From Silicimonas sp. (GTDB lineage Bacteria; Pseudomonadota; Alphaproteobacteria; Rhodobacterales; Rhodobacteraceae), in NCBI GenBank assembly GCA_022824315.1, contig JAJEAC010000162.1, positions 1 to 36,392 of the forward strand: a stretch of 36,392 nucleotides of DNA, read 5' to 3'. The notes beneath the pieces were generated by a model. That model ran no database searches. It saw only the letters and a list, made by a program, of their open reading frames with translations, and was not told the DNA's origin. Shown piece by piece: positions 1 through 8,869 of the stretch (position 1 is the stretch's first letter; the number at the start of each line of letters is the position of its first letter). Position numbers and translations under genes: made by a program.

Positions 1-1
1 C

Positions 2-253
2 CGCGACGCTCCGCATGTCGAAATGCCCGAACGCCCGGCCGCCGCGTTCTCCAACCCGTGGGCGGACCTGGCCGACCGTCGCGAGCGGCCCGTCCTGCAG
101 GACTACCTGGTCCGTCTACTGCCCCACGACATGCCTGCAGCCGCGCTCCTGGCGGCGGCCGCCATCATCACGCTCCTGGGCTCCGTCGGTCCTGCGCTCG
201 TCACGACGCTCGACATCGGCCCCGGCCTCTCGGTCCTCCCCGGAGCGGACTGA
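2..253 (+). CDS. C-terminal end of a small predicted membrane protein (cut by left edge)
   Basis: The frame is open to the left edge, so the true start may lie outside the window; an internal ATG at 23 is also possible. About residues 40-65 form a hydrophobic Ala/Leu/Ile stretch (AAALLAAAAIITLLGS) that looks like one transmembrane helix near the C-terminus. The protein ends in a short polar tail with stop at 251-253. I do not recognise a family. The next gene (353-781) lies on the same strand and also has a C-terminal membrane helix, so the two may be co-transcribed. Confidence 0.4.
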   Translation, partial: RDAPHVEMPERPAAAFSNPWADLADRRERPVLQDYLVRLLPHDMPAAALLAAAAIITLLGSVGPALVTTLDIGPGLSVLPGAD

Positions 254-352
254 CCAGGCAGCGGCGCACGGGAAGATTTTCCTTGTCACGCGGGGGATCC
301 CGTGCTTCATTGCCGGAAAAAGACGGCCTGGGGGCAGGCATGAGGCAGGAAA

Positions 353-781
353 ATGCAGGACTCCGGACGACTTTCCGGCGGGGCGGATCTCCGCCGCGTC
401 GTCAACGCGATCCGTGACAACCCCCACGACAAGCTGGCGGAGGCGCTGCGCGCAGACGCCACGGTCCGCCACATCCGTGACGCCCGGACGCTCGGCAGGC
501 TCAGAAGCGACCTGGCGGCGTTCCACGCCGACCAGGCCAGGCGTCTCGCCGCCCAGGACGAAGCTTCCGCCGGACGCCATGAACGGCGGGGCGCGACGTT
601 CGCCGATCCCAGGGCGTCGGCGACCGGGCACGGCTGGCAGGAGTCCCTGTCCGCGCGCATTCCGATGCGGATTCTTGCAGAGCTTGCGCTCTCCGGCGGC
701 CTTTTCGTCGCGCTCGTCATGTTCTGGAACACGTTCGGACCCTCCTTCGTCGCGGCGCTCGCCGGCCAGCCGGTTCCGTAG
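353..781 (+). CDS. Small C-terminally membrane-anchored protein, unknown function
   Basis: 142 aa. The ATG at 353 is preceded by GAGGCAGGA (342-350), a reasonable ribosome binding site. The first ~105 residues are polar and charged, with likely helical stretches (AEALRADATVRHIRDARTLG, then residues on to about 60). Residues ~107-137 form one hydrophobic segment (ILAELALSGGLFVALVMFW), giving a tail-anchored topology. No domain is recognised. It follows another small membrane protein on the same strand. The codon pattern is coding-like, but without a known family the call rests on start, length and topology only. Confidence 0.5.
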   Translation: MQDSGRLSGGADLRRVVNAIRDNPHDKLAEALRADATVRHIRDARTLGRLRSDLAAFHADQARRLAAQDEASAGRHERRGATFADPRASATGHGWQESLSARIPMRILAELALSGGLFVALVMFWNTFGPSFVAALAGQPVP

Positions 782-1008
782 GCACACGTCTTGGCGGTCG
801 CCAGCGGCGGCTCCGTCGTGGCCGACCCACAGCGCCTTCCCGACCTTCGGCTTCGGCAGGCGGGTCCGTTTCTCGACGAAGCGCATGCCCGTCCCGACGC
901 GACCGTCGTGCAGGAACGCCGACAGATGCCGTCCCGGCTGTCGACGATGCGGCGCAGCCTCTCGCCGAGACGGGAGCGCACAGAGACTCGCGAGCGCTGC
1001 TGGTCACT

Positions 1009-3330
1009 TCACGTCCGCAGCATCCCGGTTGCGGGCCTGAGGTTCTGCCTGAAGCAGCCTGTCGCCGAGTGCCGATGCAAACCGGTCTGGCCTGCGCGTG
1101 ATCCCGACCGCTCCCACGCCTTGATCTCATGTTCCACCTGATCGAATTCAGCGCTGCCCTGCCTCAATACCGTGCCGTGCGGCCCGGTCTCCACCAGGAG
1201 CGCGTTCCATCCCCCGAGGAATTCAATCCGCATGGTTGCCCCGTCGTGCCTGCGCCGCGTGATGCCGAGACGACCCTGAGTGCAGTCAATCTTGAACGGT
1301 TCGGCTCCGGTTTCGACCCGGCTCGCCAAATCCCGGAATTCACTGCGGATCCGTGCGCTGACAGTGGTCAGAGCCATGAGTCTGCGCTGGCAATCCGCCA
1401 TGTTGCGCATTTCCTCGGCGCTTCGGCGTCTCCACGCATGAGGGGCTCCGCCGCCTTCGCGTTGCGCCCGAGACCTTTCGGCGAGCCTGGTGCGAAGGGC
1501 GCGTCCCGACCCGGTCTGGTAGAACGCCCGGCAGCGGTTCCAGTGGCGGTTCGCTTCGTCGAACCCGCCGCGATCACGTATCCGGCCGTCGCACGGAGTG
1601 GACGGGCCGCCCCGTACGACCCGCGAGACGGCGAGCGGGCAGAGATCCATCGCGTCTTCCATCCGGTCAGCGGCCGCTTCGCAATTTCCGGTCATCTCCG
1701 CGGCCACCCAGCACGTCATCACCGCATCGACACCCGGATCATCGGCATGGCGCGCGCAGAGGCGCGAGAGCTCCTCCCATTCGGCTGCCAGCGTGAGCAG
1801 CCTCGCGACCTTGTATCGAGCCCCGAGAGGGTCTTCGGGGCGCGTTGCGCGCTCGATGTCGCGGCATGTCCGAAGCGCTTCAGCGCCCTGTCCCTGTCTC
1901 TCCTTGATCATGGCCAACTGGAAGCGGCTGCGCAGGAACGGGCGATTCTCGATCTCGTACCAGTCCAGCTTGTCGCGACTCCATCGGAAACCGGCCCGCT
2001 CAAGCGCCGCGAGGCCTCGGTCAGCGATGCTTCGTACGATCCCCTCACGCTCGATCCTCGTCGTCTCCGCCCCGGTGCTCACCGCGAGATCTTCGGCTGC
2101 ATTCAGGTTCCAGCCTTCGATAATCGTGAGCTCTCGCAGCAACTCGGTGGCCCGCGTCCGGTTCCCGTTCTCCATGTGGCGGTCGACCGCCGTCTGCAGC
2201 ACGGTTCCGCCCGGTCCCCTGAACGACCATTCACCGGCCCGATTGCGTTGGACAACGGGCTGGTGCGGCCCGTGACCCGGGAGCGTCACGCTTTCCATCG
2301 GGTCGGGGTGCGCCCCTTCTGCCGCGAACTCGAAGATGAGCGGCCCGGCACCATGCCAGCCGCGCTCGGTCTCGCCTTTCCTGGATCCACTGCTCAAGCG
2401 CCAGGTTCTCCTGCCCGCGAATCGCCTCGAACTCCGCATGCGCTGCCTTGCCGTCCATGGAGAACGTCGCCCGCAGGCGTCTGCGCATCCGCAGGTCGGG
2501 AGGCGGCAGCCATGTCCGTCCGTCTCTCTCGGTCACGATCTCGATGACATGACGTTGCGCGGGCAACCCTTCGGCAGGGCGCCACCCGTCCCACTCGATC
2601 AGGAAATTGTCGAGCGTCTCCAGCACCCCGGCGACGTCGTCAGATCGCGTCTCGCGCTCCCACCAATGTCCTTGCACGATGCATGCGCGAATCGGTTCTT
2701 CGCAGCAGGCATCAATCGACGTCGACCCGTCGAGGTCGTGCCTGCCTCTGGTACGAGTTCCACCGAGGCCGAACCTTCGCGGCACACGGGTCTCCGCCTC
2801 GTCCCCGACGACCCGGCGAAGCTCGGCGACGAACATCTCCCCGCGAGCGGTCGGGTCTCCGGCAAATTCCGGCATCGCGTCGACGGCCCGGCGCAGTTCT
2901 GGAATTCCTCCGGCGTGCAAGAACCAGCCCCGTCGTTCGCGCAGCACCCGTATCGTCATCCAGCCTCGCTCCGCAGCGTCGTCTCGAGCGGGCGTCACGT
3001 CAAGCGCCGGCAGGTCGCCGCCCAGGCGCATCGCGGCCCGGCACTGCGCAAGCGCGCGCTCGGCCTTGGGACCTGCTTCCCACCCTCGCGCTGACCCGCT
3101 GCCTCGAACCTTGACGGCGTCGCCCAAAGCGATGCGTTCCGACACGAGACAGGCATCGAGCAGTCCCCTGAGCCTTGAGCCGACGCCCTTCGGGCTGCGT
3201 GCGCCGGCGAGCCTTGCCATCTCGGGGGTGGAGATGCGTCGATCAGGTGCTCCCGCGGTCTTCAGCACCCGTTCCAGGATCGCCGCGATCTCGCGATGTC
3301 ACTGCATCGGCGTGTCGATTTCCTCGTCAT
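1009..3330 (-). pseudogene. Frameshifted large protein with a TPR/ST7-like repeat region
   Basis: Two overlapping frames make one product of roughly 770 aa. The N-terminal part reads from about 3268 to 2378. At about 2377-2379 an extra A in a GAAAGG run shifts the frame, and the C-terminal part continues to the stop at 1009. The join is natural: ...ALEQWIQE then GETERGWHGAGPLIF. The best start is ATG 3330, preceded by GGAGGG, but it needs one more single-base correction near 3290 to meet the main frame; otherwise GTG 3268 would be used. The C-terminal half has a helical region with ENRPFLRSRFQLAMI and later RPEDPLGARYKVARLL, which resembles the ST7/TPR motif in the intact gene at 8870-9877. 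The N-terminal part looks like a small winged-helix segment (about residues 10-50) followed by unknown sequence. Two indels suggest decay, or sequencing error. Confidence 0.6.
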
Positions 3331-3362
3331 GGGCTCATCCCTCCGTTCGGAACGACACGACA

Positions 3363-3394
3363 GGATGTCGGATGTCGCAGTAAGGATGTCGCAG
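3363..3394. repeat. Short tandem direct repeats upstream of the lipoprotein gene
   Basis: GGATGTCG (3363-3370), GGATGTCGCAG (3370-3380) and GGATGTCGCAG (3384-3394) lie head to tail about 70-100 bp before the lipoprotein start. A TTGACG (3401-3406) follows directly and could be a -35 box, though no convincing -10 is seen. They may be operator repeats or a chance microrepeat. Confidence 0.35.
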
Positions 3395-3463
3395 CAAGCC
3401 TTGACGCGAGGCAGCATGTTTCATCTTGATCTGCCATTCACGTCAAACAGGGAGACCGCTCTC

Positions 3464-4333
3464 ATGCGCTTGCCATTGCCCATCATCGCCGTTCTCACGC
3501 TCATGCTCGCCGCTTGCGGTGGCGGAGGGGGAAGCTCCGCCGTAGAAGACGCACGAACCCTCACGGATTCCGAACCGCCAATCGAGACGGCTGCCGACCA
3601 GTCTGCCAGAGCAGCGGGGATAATCTCGCGCATCGACTCGCTGATACTGTCATCGGGCTATGGCAATACCTCACATCCTGACTTCCCTTCATTCACTATC
3701 CGGTCAACATGTTCAGGGGCCAGATGCGTCTTGCGTGAACCACGGAGCGGGTTGGTATCCACCCTGACCATTGATGACCTCGCAATCTACAATCACGATC
3801 CCGGAATTGGCGTGAATCACAGCAAGCACGGAATCACCCTGTCGGTTGGCGAAACCAGTGATGGTCGTATCAAGGCCTTGGGAGCCTGGATGCAGAACGG
3901 TGCATTTCAGGTCAGTGAGGAACACGTGACCCAGGACGGCATCGACATCTGGGTAAGATCCGGTCTTGTTGGCGGCGACCTCACGGGAAGCCGCCCCGGC
4001 TCATCCGCAACATGGCGCGGCGTCATGGTTGGAACGCCTGCTGCCGGAACAAGTCGCGGAGATTTCCTGCAGGGTGATGCAAGGCTCATTTACAGCTTCT
4101 CCGGCACGATTGATGCAGACTTCACCAACATCAAGAACATTGACAGGAACCAGGTTCACACCGTTGCGGCGGTCCGTTTTGACGACGTTCCAGTGCGATC
4201 AGACGGAACGTTTCAGGCCGGAGTTACAGGAAATCGCATTCAGGGCGGGTTCTACGGTTCCGGACACGCGGAGACAGTCGGCGTGTTCGAGCAGTTGGGG
4301 ATCGTCGGCGCGTTCGGTGGATTGGGGGAGTGA
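3464..4333 (+). CDS. Outer-membrane lipoprotein with a transferrin-binding-protein-like beta-barrel domain
   Basis: 289 aa from ATG 3464, with CAGGGAGA (3447-3454) as ribosome binding site. Residues 1-18 are a lipoprotein signal peptide with lipobox LAAC (Cys18), followed by a Gly/Ser linker (GGGGGSS). The C-terminal half matches the TbpB/factor-H-binding-like barrel (TbpB_B_D) seen in many alphaproteobacterial lipoproteins: an ATWRGVMVG strand, a GDARLIYSFSGTIDADF block, and the closing GGFYGSGHAETVGVFE...GIVGAFGG motif. Such proteins are surface or periplasmic lipoproteins whose ligand is usually unknown. Lower-GC codon use than the flanking island genes suggests a different origin. The function (substrate binding, iron or host factor) is inference from the family. 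Confidence 0.8.
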   Translation: MRLPLPIIAVLTLMLAACGGGGGSSAVEDARTLTDSEPPIETAADQSARAAGIISRIDSLILSSGYGNTSHPDFPSFTIRSTCSGARCVLREPRSGLVSTLTIDDLAIYNHDPGIGVNHSKHGITLSVGETSDGRIKALGAWMQNGAFQVSEEHVTQDGIDIWVRSGLVGGDLTGSRPGSSATWRGVMVGTPAAGTSRGDFLQGDARLIYSFSGTIDADFTNIKNIDRNQVHTVAAVRFDDVPVRSDGTFQAGVTGNRIQGGFYGSGHAETVGVFEQLGIVGAFGGLGE

Positions 4334-4648
4334 CATGGCACGGTGTCCCCATGACAGACCCCAAGATGCTTGGCGACGCAACGCCGGAGAATCTTGCCTG
4401 CATGCAAGTCTCTTCAATTGCGCCGAGGAGGCGGCGATGCGCGGCAATGTCCTGCGGCTGGATGGAGAGCGAATGCGCTTGCTGCCGCCTGGCGTCGCTT
4501 CCCGTCGAGACGACACCAGAAAACACGGACATCCACCGCAACAAGCGGCCTGAATCGCGCGAACTTTCGCAGCGGCGGCATTTCGTGACGCTGAATCGCG
4601 ACGACCTGATCCGGGGCGAGGGGCAACGGGACCGTCGCCCCCGTCCGG
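4334..4648. other. Non-coding stretch between lipoprotein and DUF6429 remnant
   Basis: About 315 bp between two genes that converge. Small frames exist on both strands (for example a GTG-started minus frame 4414-4656), but none has a recognisable domain or a good ribosome binding site. I see no clear terminator with a T-run. Confidence 0.4.
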
Positions 4649-4899
4649 TCAGCCACCGTCCCTGAACAGCCGATTGCAGGCGGCTTCGGCCCGGGCCAGG
4701 CCCGCGTCGCTCAAGCCAACGGACTTCGCGCTTGTCGCCGGATCGGAGATGAGACCGCTATCGTGAAGCCTGTCCATCGCATCCCGGTTCAGTGACTTCC
4801 ACGCACTGGCAACACCAAAGCGCGAACGCTGCAAATGTCGAGATGCAGCAATGCCGGAACGGCTTCGTCGATCCTGTCGGTCTTCAGGTCGCCCGTCAT
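4649..4899 (-). pseudogene. DUF6429 family protein, copy A, frameshifted
   Basis: The start ATG 4899 overlaps the stop of the upstream gene as ATGA, and the first ~25 residues (MTGDLKTDRIDEAVPALLHL) match the usual DUF6429 N-terminus. That frame stops at 4790. The conserved C-terminal part, AWKSLNRDAMDRLHDSGLIS and then DPATSAKSVGLSDAGLARAE, is in another frame ending at 4649. A single-base indel between about 4800 and 4840 separates them. DUF6429 proteins are short (about 75-90 aa) and of unknown function. The tight coupling with the 4896-5336 gene suggests they work together. Programmed frameshifting is possible but I see no slippery heptamer; decay or a sequencing error is more likely. Confidence 0.7.
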
Positions 4900-5336
4900 C
4901 GTCCAGCCCCTCCTTCCAATTCAAGGGGAGCGCTGCCGCTGCCGCCCGATCCCATGAAGCATACGAGGTGGTCGGTCACGTCGTTGAAGCAGTCGGCCAG
5001 TTCGTCATGAAGCCGGCGGCATTCCTGCCACGCCCTCCGGTCGAACTCGCGTTCGCGAGCGCGCACCATGACGGTCGTCCGGCGCTGCCGCCTGTAGCGG
5101 TACGGTCGCACCCCATGCTTGCGACAGACCGCGCGGAACAGTTCGGCGGACCAGACATCGGGGAGCGAATACTGGAGTTCGACCTCCGGCTCCCGCTTCT
5201 CGCCCGAACCTGCCAGCCGCCCCTGCAGCCTCTCGATCGCGGCACCGGCGGCCGACTTTTCTCCGGGGCTGCCCGCTCTCCGGAACAGCGCCTCCAGCTT
5301 GGCGAGCTTCGCCTTCAAATCACTGTCTTCGCTCAT
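4896..5336 (-). CDS. Conserved basic protein with N-terminal coiled coil, partner of DUF6429
   Basis: 146 aa from ATG 5336 (MSEDSDLKAKLAKLEALFRR). Residues 5-45 form an amphipathic helix or coiled coil of the type KLAKLEALFRRAGSPGEKSA, similar to the start of DUF2786-like proteins. Residues 55-125 have the conserved core SLPDVWSAELFRAVCRKHG followed by RPYRYRRQRRTTVMVRA, a very basic patch that may bind nucleic acid. Residues 126-146 are a Gly-rich tail. I recall this protein type next to DUF6429 genes in alphaproteobacteria; its function is unknown. The stop overlaps the DUF6429 start (ATGA), indicating translational coupling. A degraded second copy lies at 10100-10178. In both copies similarity continues upstream of the chosen start (a DES..L motif in frame), so a longer N-terminus with a non-ATG start is possible. 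Confidence 0.7.
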   Translation of the reverse strand: MSEDSDLKAKLAKLEALFRRAGSPGEKSAAGAAIERLQGRLAGSGEKREPEVELQYSLPDVWSAELFRAVCRKHGVRPYRYRRQRRTTVMVRAREREFDRRAWQECRRLHDELADCFNDVTDHLVCFMGSGGSGSAPLELEGGAGR

Positions 5337-5663
5337 TGCACACCACAGGTCCGATTCGTCTCGCGCGGAGCATGTCAGAATGCCGAACCGAATGTCCAAC
5401 AGGCTCCAGACGCGAGGTGCGTCCCGGAGCGCGGAAGCACGCTTTAGCATCCTGCCTGAGCTTCGTCGCGCACGACGGAAGGACGCACTTAGGTCGGTTC
5501 CGGACGGCACGGTTTGCGGAACAGCAGGGATGCCACCGATCAAGGGAATTGAGAGTCTTCGCGATTCCTGACAGGGACCCGGTCGATTCCGCCCGAACCG
5601 GCTGGCGGCCGGACGCGCGCATCGGGATTCGGGCGAGATGTCGCGCGGCACCGGCGGCAACGA
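5337..5663. other. Upstream region of the DUF6429 partner, partly conserved between the two copies
   Basis: 327 bp between the zinc-ribbon gene stop and the partner-gene start. The ~55 bp next to the start (5337-5392) are clearly related to 10179-10225 in the second copy: both have GACATTCGG, GACATGCT and GAGACGAATCGG in the same order on the minus strand. The rest shows no recognised gene. The conserved part may be a promoter or leader, or simply duplicated sequence. Confidence 0.45.
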
Positions 5664-6047
5664 TCAGGAGAGCCAGCGGATCTCCTTGACGCGCCGTGCC
5701 CCGCATCCGCTGCATCTCATCGTGGCGACGGCGTCGCCGACCCGGGCCTCTTGCCCGTGCCGGGAGACGAGGGCAAGGACCGGAACGTCGCCGGAATGGC
5801 CGCAGCCGCACGTGATCCGGAGCGTGCCGCCGCGCAGACGTCCAAGCCGCCGCCCTTCGAGGCGCAGCTCCAGGTCCTGCCGGGAGGCGGCCTCGGCATG
5901 GCCGGTGCCTGGCGGAGGATCCTTGAACAGAGTGTCGAGAGAGGGTTTTGCGTTCGGTTTCCTTGACGGTTTCCGCGACCGGAACCTGCGTGACGGGATC
6001 CCGAGTGACGGGCCGTCGCGCACGGATCGCCCCGAGCTTGCCGTCAT
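5664..6047 (-). CDS. Zinc-ribbon protein, copy A
   Basis: 127 aa from ATG 6047, preceded by a G-rich stretch. The N-terminal ~75 residues are basic and probably disordered. The C-terminal ~50 residues carry four likely metal-binding cysteines: Cys80 and Cys82 in ITCGCGHSGDVPV, and Cys112 and Cys115 in MRCSGCGARRVKEIRW. This CxC...CxxC pattern suggests a one-zinc ribbon. The protein at 11186-11545 is a clear paralogue with the same block (CGCGHSCDVPV, CGACGARRIREVRW) and the same conserved EGRRLG lead-in. No family name is recognised. It lies upstream of the DUF6429 partner on the same strand, as its paralogue does. A DNA- or RNA-binding role is inference. Confidence 0.65.
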   Translation of the reverse strand: MTASSGRSVRDGPSLGIPSRRFRSRKPSRKPNAKPSLDTLFKDPPPGTGHAEAASRQDLELRLEGRRLGRLRGGTLRITCGCGHSGDVPVLALVSRHGQEARVGDAVATMRCSGCGARRVKEIRWLS

Positions 6048-6235
6048 TCGCCCCCCCCTCTCCGATGCACCGTCACGCTATCCGTCCCGATCACTCCGGT
6101 CAAACAGCCGGCTCCACCGGCCGGTACGCGAATTCCGGCACGACCGGCAGTCGGCGGAAACCGCGCCGAACCGCCGCGCAGCCGGTTGCATTTTGCCCCG
6201 GTCGGTGGAAAGCCGGTGCGAGAAAGGACTGGCAC

Positions 6236-6790
6236 ATGTTCTACAAGGACGAACGGCTCGTGCTGCTGATCGACGGCGCGAACCTGCACGGCGCGGCGAA
6301 GGCGCTGGGATTCGACATCGACTACAGGCTGCTGCGCCAGGAGTTCATGCGGCGCGGCAAGCTGCTGCGGGCGTTCTACTACACCGCCCTCCTGGAAAAC
6401 GAGGAATACTCCCCGATCCGGCCGCTCGCGGACTGGCTCGCCTACAACGGCTTCGCCATGGTCACGAAACCTGCCAAGGAGTTCACCGACAGCCAGGGCC
6501 GCCGCAGGGTAAAGGGGAACATGGACGTCGAGATCGCAGTCGACGCCATGGAGCTTGCGCCGCATGTCGACCACGTCGTGCTGTTCTCCGGAGACGGCGA
6601 CTTCCGTCCGCTGGCGGAAGGCCTGCAGCGCCAGGGCGTACGGGTGTCCGTCGTCTCGACGATCCGTTCGCACCCGCCGATGATCGCGGACGAGCTGCGC
6701 CGCCAGGCCGACAGCTTCATCGAGCTTGACGAACTGAAGGACGTCATCGGACGCCCGCCGCGCCAGCCGCACGAACGCACCGGGCAGTGA
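6236..6790 (+). CDS. NYN domain protein (LabA/DUF88 family, putative ribonuclease)
   Basis: 184 aa; ATG 6236 follows AGAAAGGA (6220-6227). The sequence is a full NYN (PIN-like) domain: LVLLIDGANLH (Asp13), GNMDVEIAVDAM (Asp97, Asp103) and LFSGDGDFRPL (Asp120, Asp122), the acidic residues expected to hold metal in this nuclease fold. The block RAFYYTALLENEEYSPIRPL is typical of the LabA-like/DUF88 group. Such proteins are thought to be RNA-processing or RNA-degrading enzymes. It is transcribed away from the zinc-ribbon gene (188 bp apart), so the two may share a regulatory region. A second NYN protein with an extra LOTUS domain is at 7644-8409. Confidence 0.88.
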   Translation: MFYKDERLVLLIDGANLHGAAKALGFDIDYRLLRQEFMRRGKLLRAFYYTALLENEEYSPIRPLADWLAYNGFAMVTKPAKEFTDSQGRRRVKGNMDVEIAVDAMELAPHVDHVVLFSGDGDFRPLAEGLQRQGVRVSVVSTIRSHPPMIADELRRQADSFIELDELKDVIGRPPRQPHERTGQ

Positions 6791-7023
6791 CGCGCCGGGC
6801 ATCCGCATTCCCCTGCAGTCCGCGAGGCAGCCGTCTCTCCTCTTGTCGACGGCGACCGGCGTCTCGTACCCGCTGGTGGATCGAGACGTGCGCCCGGAAC
6901 GCGCCGGCCAGGGCGTCATGCCAGCATCGCCCTGGCGCGATCAGCAATGAGTCCCTTGCACGGACTGCAGCCGAGATATGGACCTGCTCGCACGGATGCG
7001 GCCCTGCAGGATGTCACGGACCG

Positions 7024-7428
7024 TCAACCGGACCGTTTTTGGAGCAGCTCGTCCTGCAACGCCCGGGCGGCCTGGACAAGCTCCTCGATTTCCGCCCTTC
7101 GGCCCGCATCGAGCATGTCGACGCGCATCTTCGTCGCCAGGATGTGCGTCGCGCGAAACGTCGTCTCGATCAGCGGCGCAAGGCGAGCCGTCGCCTCGCC
7201 CCGGTCCGCTGCCGCCGCGAGCGCTGCGCAGCGCACGAATTCCGAACCGGTTAGGCCGCGCGCTTTCGCGAAGGCCTCGATCCGCTTCCACTCAGTGTCG
7301 CGGAAGCGAACCGAACGCGACCTGCGCTCCCGTCGGCTTCGCCAGTCCCCGTTTCGCCTCTTCCAGATGTCATCAGCTGTTTCCCTCTTCCTGCCGTCCA
7401 GCCTTGCCGGCACCTGCGCCCTTGTCAT
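7024..7428 (-). CDS. Ribbon-helix-helix protein, MobC-like
   Basis: 134 aa from ATG 7428 (a GTG at 7431 is the next codon upstream). The central part RSRSVRFRDTEWKRIEAFAK, then ARGLTGSEFVRCAAL, is a ribbon-helix-helix motif: a beta strand with alternating basic and polar residues, then two helices. It resembles MobC-type and antitoxin-type RHH proteins. The C-terminal ~45 residues (LIETTFRATHILATKMRVDM on through ARALQDELL) form a helical, probably dimerising, segment. The role could be a transcriptional repressor or a plasmid/ICE relaxosome accessory factor; no relaxase is visible in the window. It lies downstream of the NYN-LOTUS gene on the same strand with a ~215 bp gap containing no convincing gene. 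Confidence 0.65.
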   Translation of the reverse strand: MTRAQVPARLDGRKRETADDIWKRRNGDWRSRRERRSRSVRFRDTEWKRIEAFAKARGLTGSEFVRCAALAAAADRGEATARLAPLIETTFRATHILATKMRVDMLDAGRRAEIEELVQAARALQDELLQKRSG

Positions 7429-7643
7429 CACGACCCGGGATCCATGCCGCCCTTGCCCCGGGTCGCGGACACCCGGCCCAGGCGACCGGACCTGCCCGGT
7501 TCGTCACGGACCTCGCCCACGCTCTCGTTCGCATCGCATTCCGCCTGACGTTCGGCGCGTCCGCCGCCCTGCCGGTCGCGCCGAACGCCGCGATCCCGAA
7601 GAGGCGGGCAACGCCCGGTCCGCGTGGGTGGTTCCCGCAGGCA

Positions 7644-8409
7644 TCAAACCGTCGGGACCTGGGCTGTGCCAGATCCCTTTCGCGCCGCGGCCTTGCGACG
7701 AACATGGACGTTGTCAGAGTCTTTCCGGATGTCGAACCCGCCGGACCTCTCGACCAGGGTGCTCAGGTTCGCGCATCCGTAGCTGCGCGGGTCGAAGTCC
7801 GGATGCGCGCCCTGGATCCGCTGCCCGACGCTGCCCAGGCTCTCCCATCCGTCGGCGTCCGGCTCACCGATGGCGTCCGCGATGATCTTTCGCGCCTTGC
7901 GCGGCGCATCCTTCCTCTGTGCCGCCGTCCTGGCCGGCGCCTTGCCGCCCTTTTCCGGTTCGGCCTCAAGGAGGTTCTCCACGTAGATGAACCGGCTGCA
8001 GGCGTCTGCGGAAGGCCTCGACCGACTTGCGCTCGCCGAAGCCGTACACCTCCAGGCCTTCCTCGCGCAGCCGCTGCGCGAGGCGCGTGAAGTCGCTGTC
8101 CGAACTGACCAGCACCACCCCGTCCAGCGTTCGCTTGAACATCAAGTCCATCGCGTCGATGACCAGCGCGATGTCGGAGGCGTTCTTGCCCCGCGAGTTG
8201 CTGCGCTGCTGGTGCTGCAGGATCGCAAGCGACTGGATCGCCTTGTCCCACGCCGCGAGACGGCCGTGCGAGAAGTCGCCGTAGATGCGTCTCACGTTGG
8301 CCTCGCCCAGCTTGACGATCTCGTCGAATATCGCCTGCGCGTGCCTGGCGCTGGTGGTGTCGGCGTCGATCAGCACCGCCAGGCTCCTCGTACCCGCATC
8401 GGTCGCCAT
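7644..8409 (-). pseudogene. NYN domain plus OST-HTH/LOTUS domain protein, split by a single-base frameshift
   Basis: The start ATG 8409 follows GAAGGAAGGG. Residues 8-135 are a NYN nuclease domain with AVLIDADTTS (Asp15), NASDIALVIDAMD (Asp79, Asp85) and VSSDSDFTRLA (Asp104, Asp106). This frame ends at 7966 with an unnatural tail. Removing one base near 8001-8006 restores EAFRRACSRFIYVENLL, which is the family sequence, and the second frame (to 7644) then supplies a C-terminal OST-HTH/LOTUS domain (about KARKIIADAIGEPDADGWES through FDIRKDSDNVHV). The repaired protein would be about 254 aa, the usual size for bacterial NYN-LOTUS proteins, which are linked to RNA metabolism. Whether the indel is real or an assembly error cannot be told from sequence. 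The truncated NYN half might still fold. Confidence 0.8.
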
Positions 8410-8496
8410 GATCCCTTCCTTCGCCATTTCCTCGTCCGGCACGATCCTGTCTTGAACCCCGCGCCTTCCCGGCACATCTCCTACAGGATTGGCCCC

Positions 8497-8527
8497 GGGC
8501 TTTGCAGCCCCGAATTCACTTCGGGGC
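8497..8527. promoter_or_regulatory. Two overlapping, mutually exclusive hairpins
   Basis: Hairpin 1: GGGCT (8497-8501), loop TTGC, AGCCC (8506-8510). Hairpin 2: GCCCCGAA (8507-8514), loop TTCAC, TTCGGGGC (8520-8527). Both arms are perfect. They share 8507-8510, so only one can form at a time. There is no T-run, so this is not a classical terminator; it could be an attenuator-like switch or an operator. Confidence 0.35.
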
Positions 8528-8682
8528 GCAGATGCAGAAGGTCACGGTCGGGAACCGGCGGTTACGCGGATCCGCCCCTCTCGGGACGCCGGCACAGGCT
8601 CCCGGCAGGCCGACAAAACGCGACCATTAAGACGAAAGGTACCATGTCGGCGCGTTCGATCCAGGTGGCGAAGGCGCGTGAA

Positions 8683-8699
8683 TCGCGGTCGAACCGCGA
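8683..8699. repeat. Perfect 7-bp inverted repeat
   Basis: TCGCGGT, spacer CGA, ACCGCGA. It lies about 170 bp upstream of the TPR gene. It could be an operator half-site pair or a small hairpin; no downstream T-run. Confidence 0.35.
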
Positions 8700-8869
8700 G
8701 TTTCGATCGACGGCGGGGCGAGATCGCGTCGGCACCCGCTGAGCGGGCGGCGCGAACGCAGGCGCGGCGGTTCGGCGGAGCCCGGCATCCTCGCCCGTTC
8801 GCCCTTGCCGAAGACCGCGAATTCCGGGAAACGTCGCTGGAACCGCCGATTGCGCCACCGGGAGGGACC

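Larger units (their letters stand above)
8410..8869. other. Divergent intergenic region with several hairpins
   Basis: 460 bp between the NYN-LOTUS start and the TPR gene start. Besides the hairpins listed separately (8497-8527 and 8683-8699) I see only short frames with no recognisable domain, such as an ATG at 8644 opening a 32-codon frame. Promoters for both flanking genes should lie here, but no confident -10/-35 pair was found. Confidence 0.5.

Noticed and set aside
4414..4656. GTG-started minus-strand 80-codon frame after DUF6429
   Set aside because: It overlaps the DUF6429 stop, which could suggest coupling, but the translation has no conserved features and the upstream gene is itself broken.
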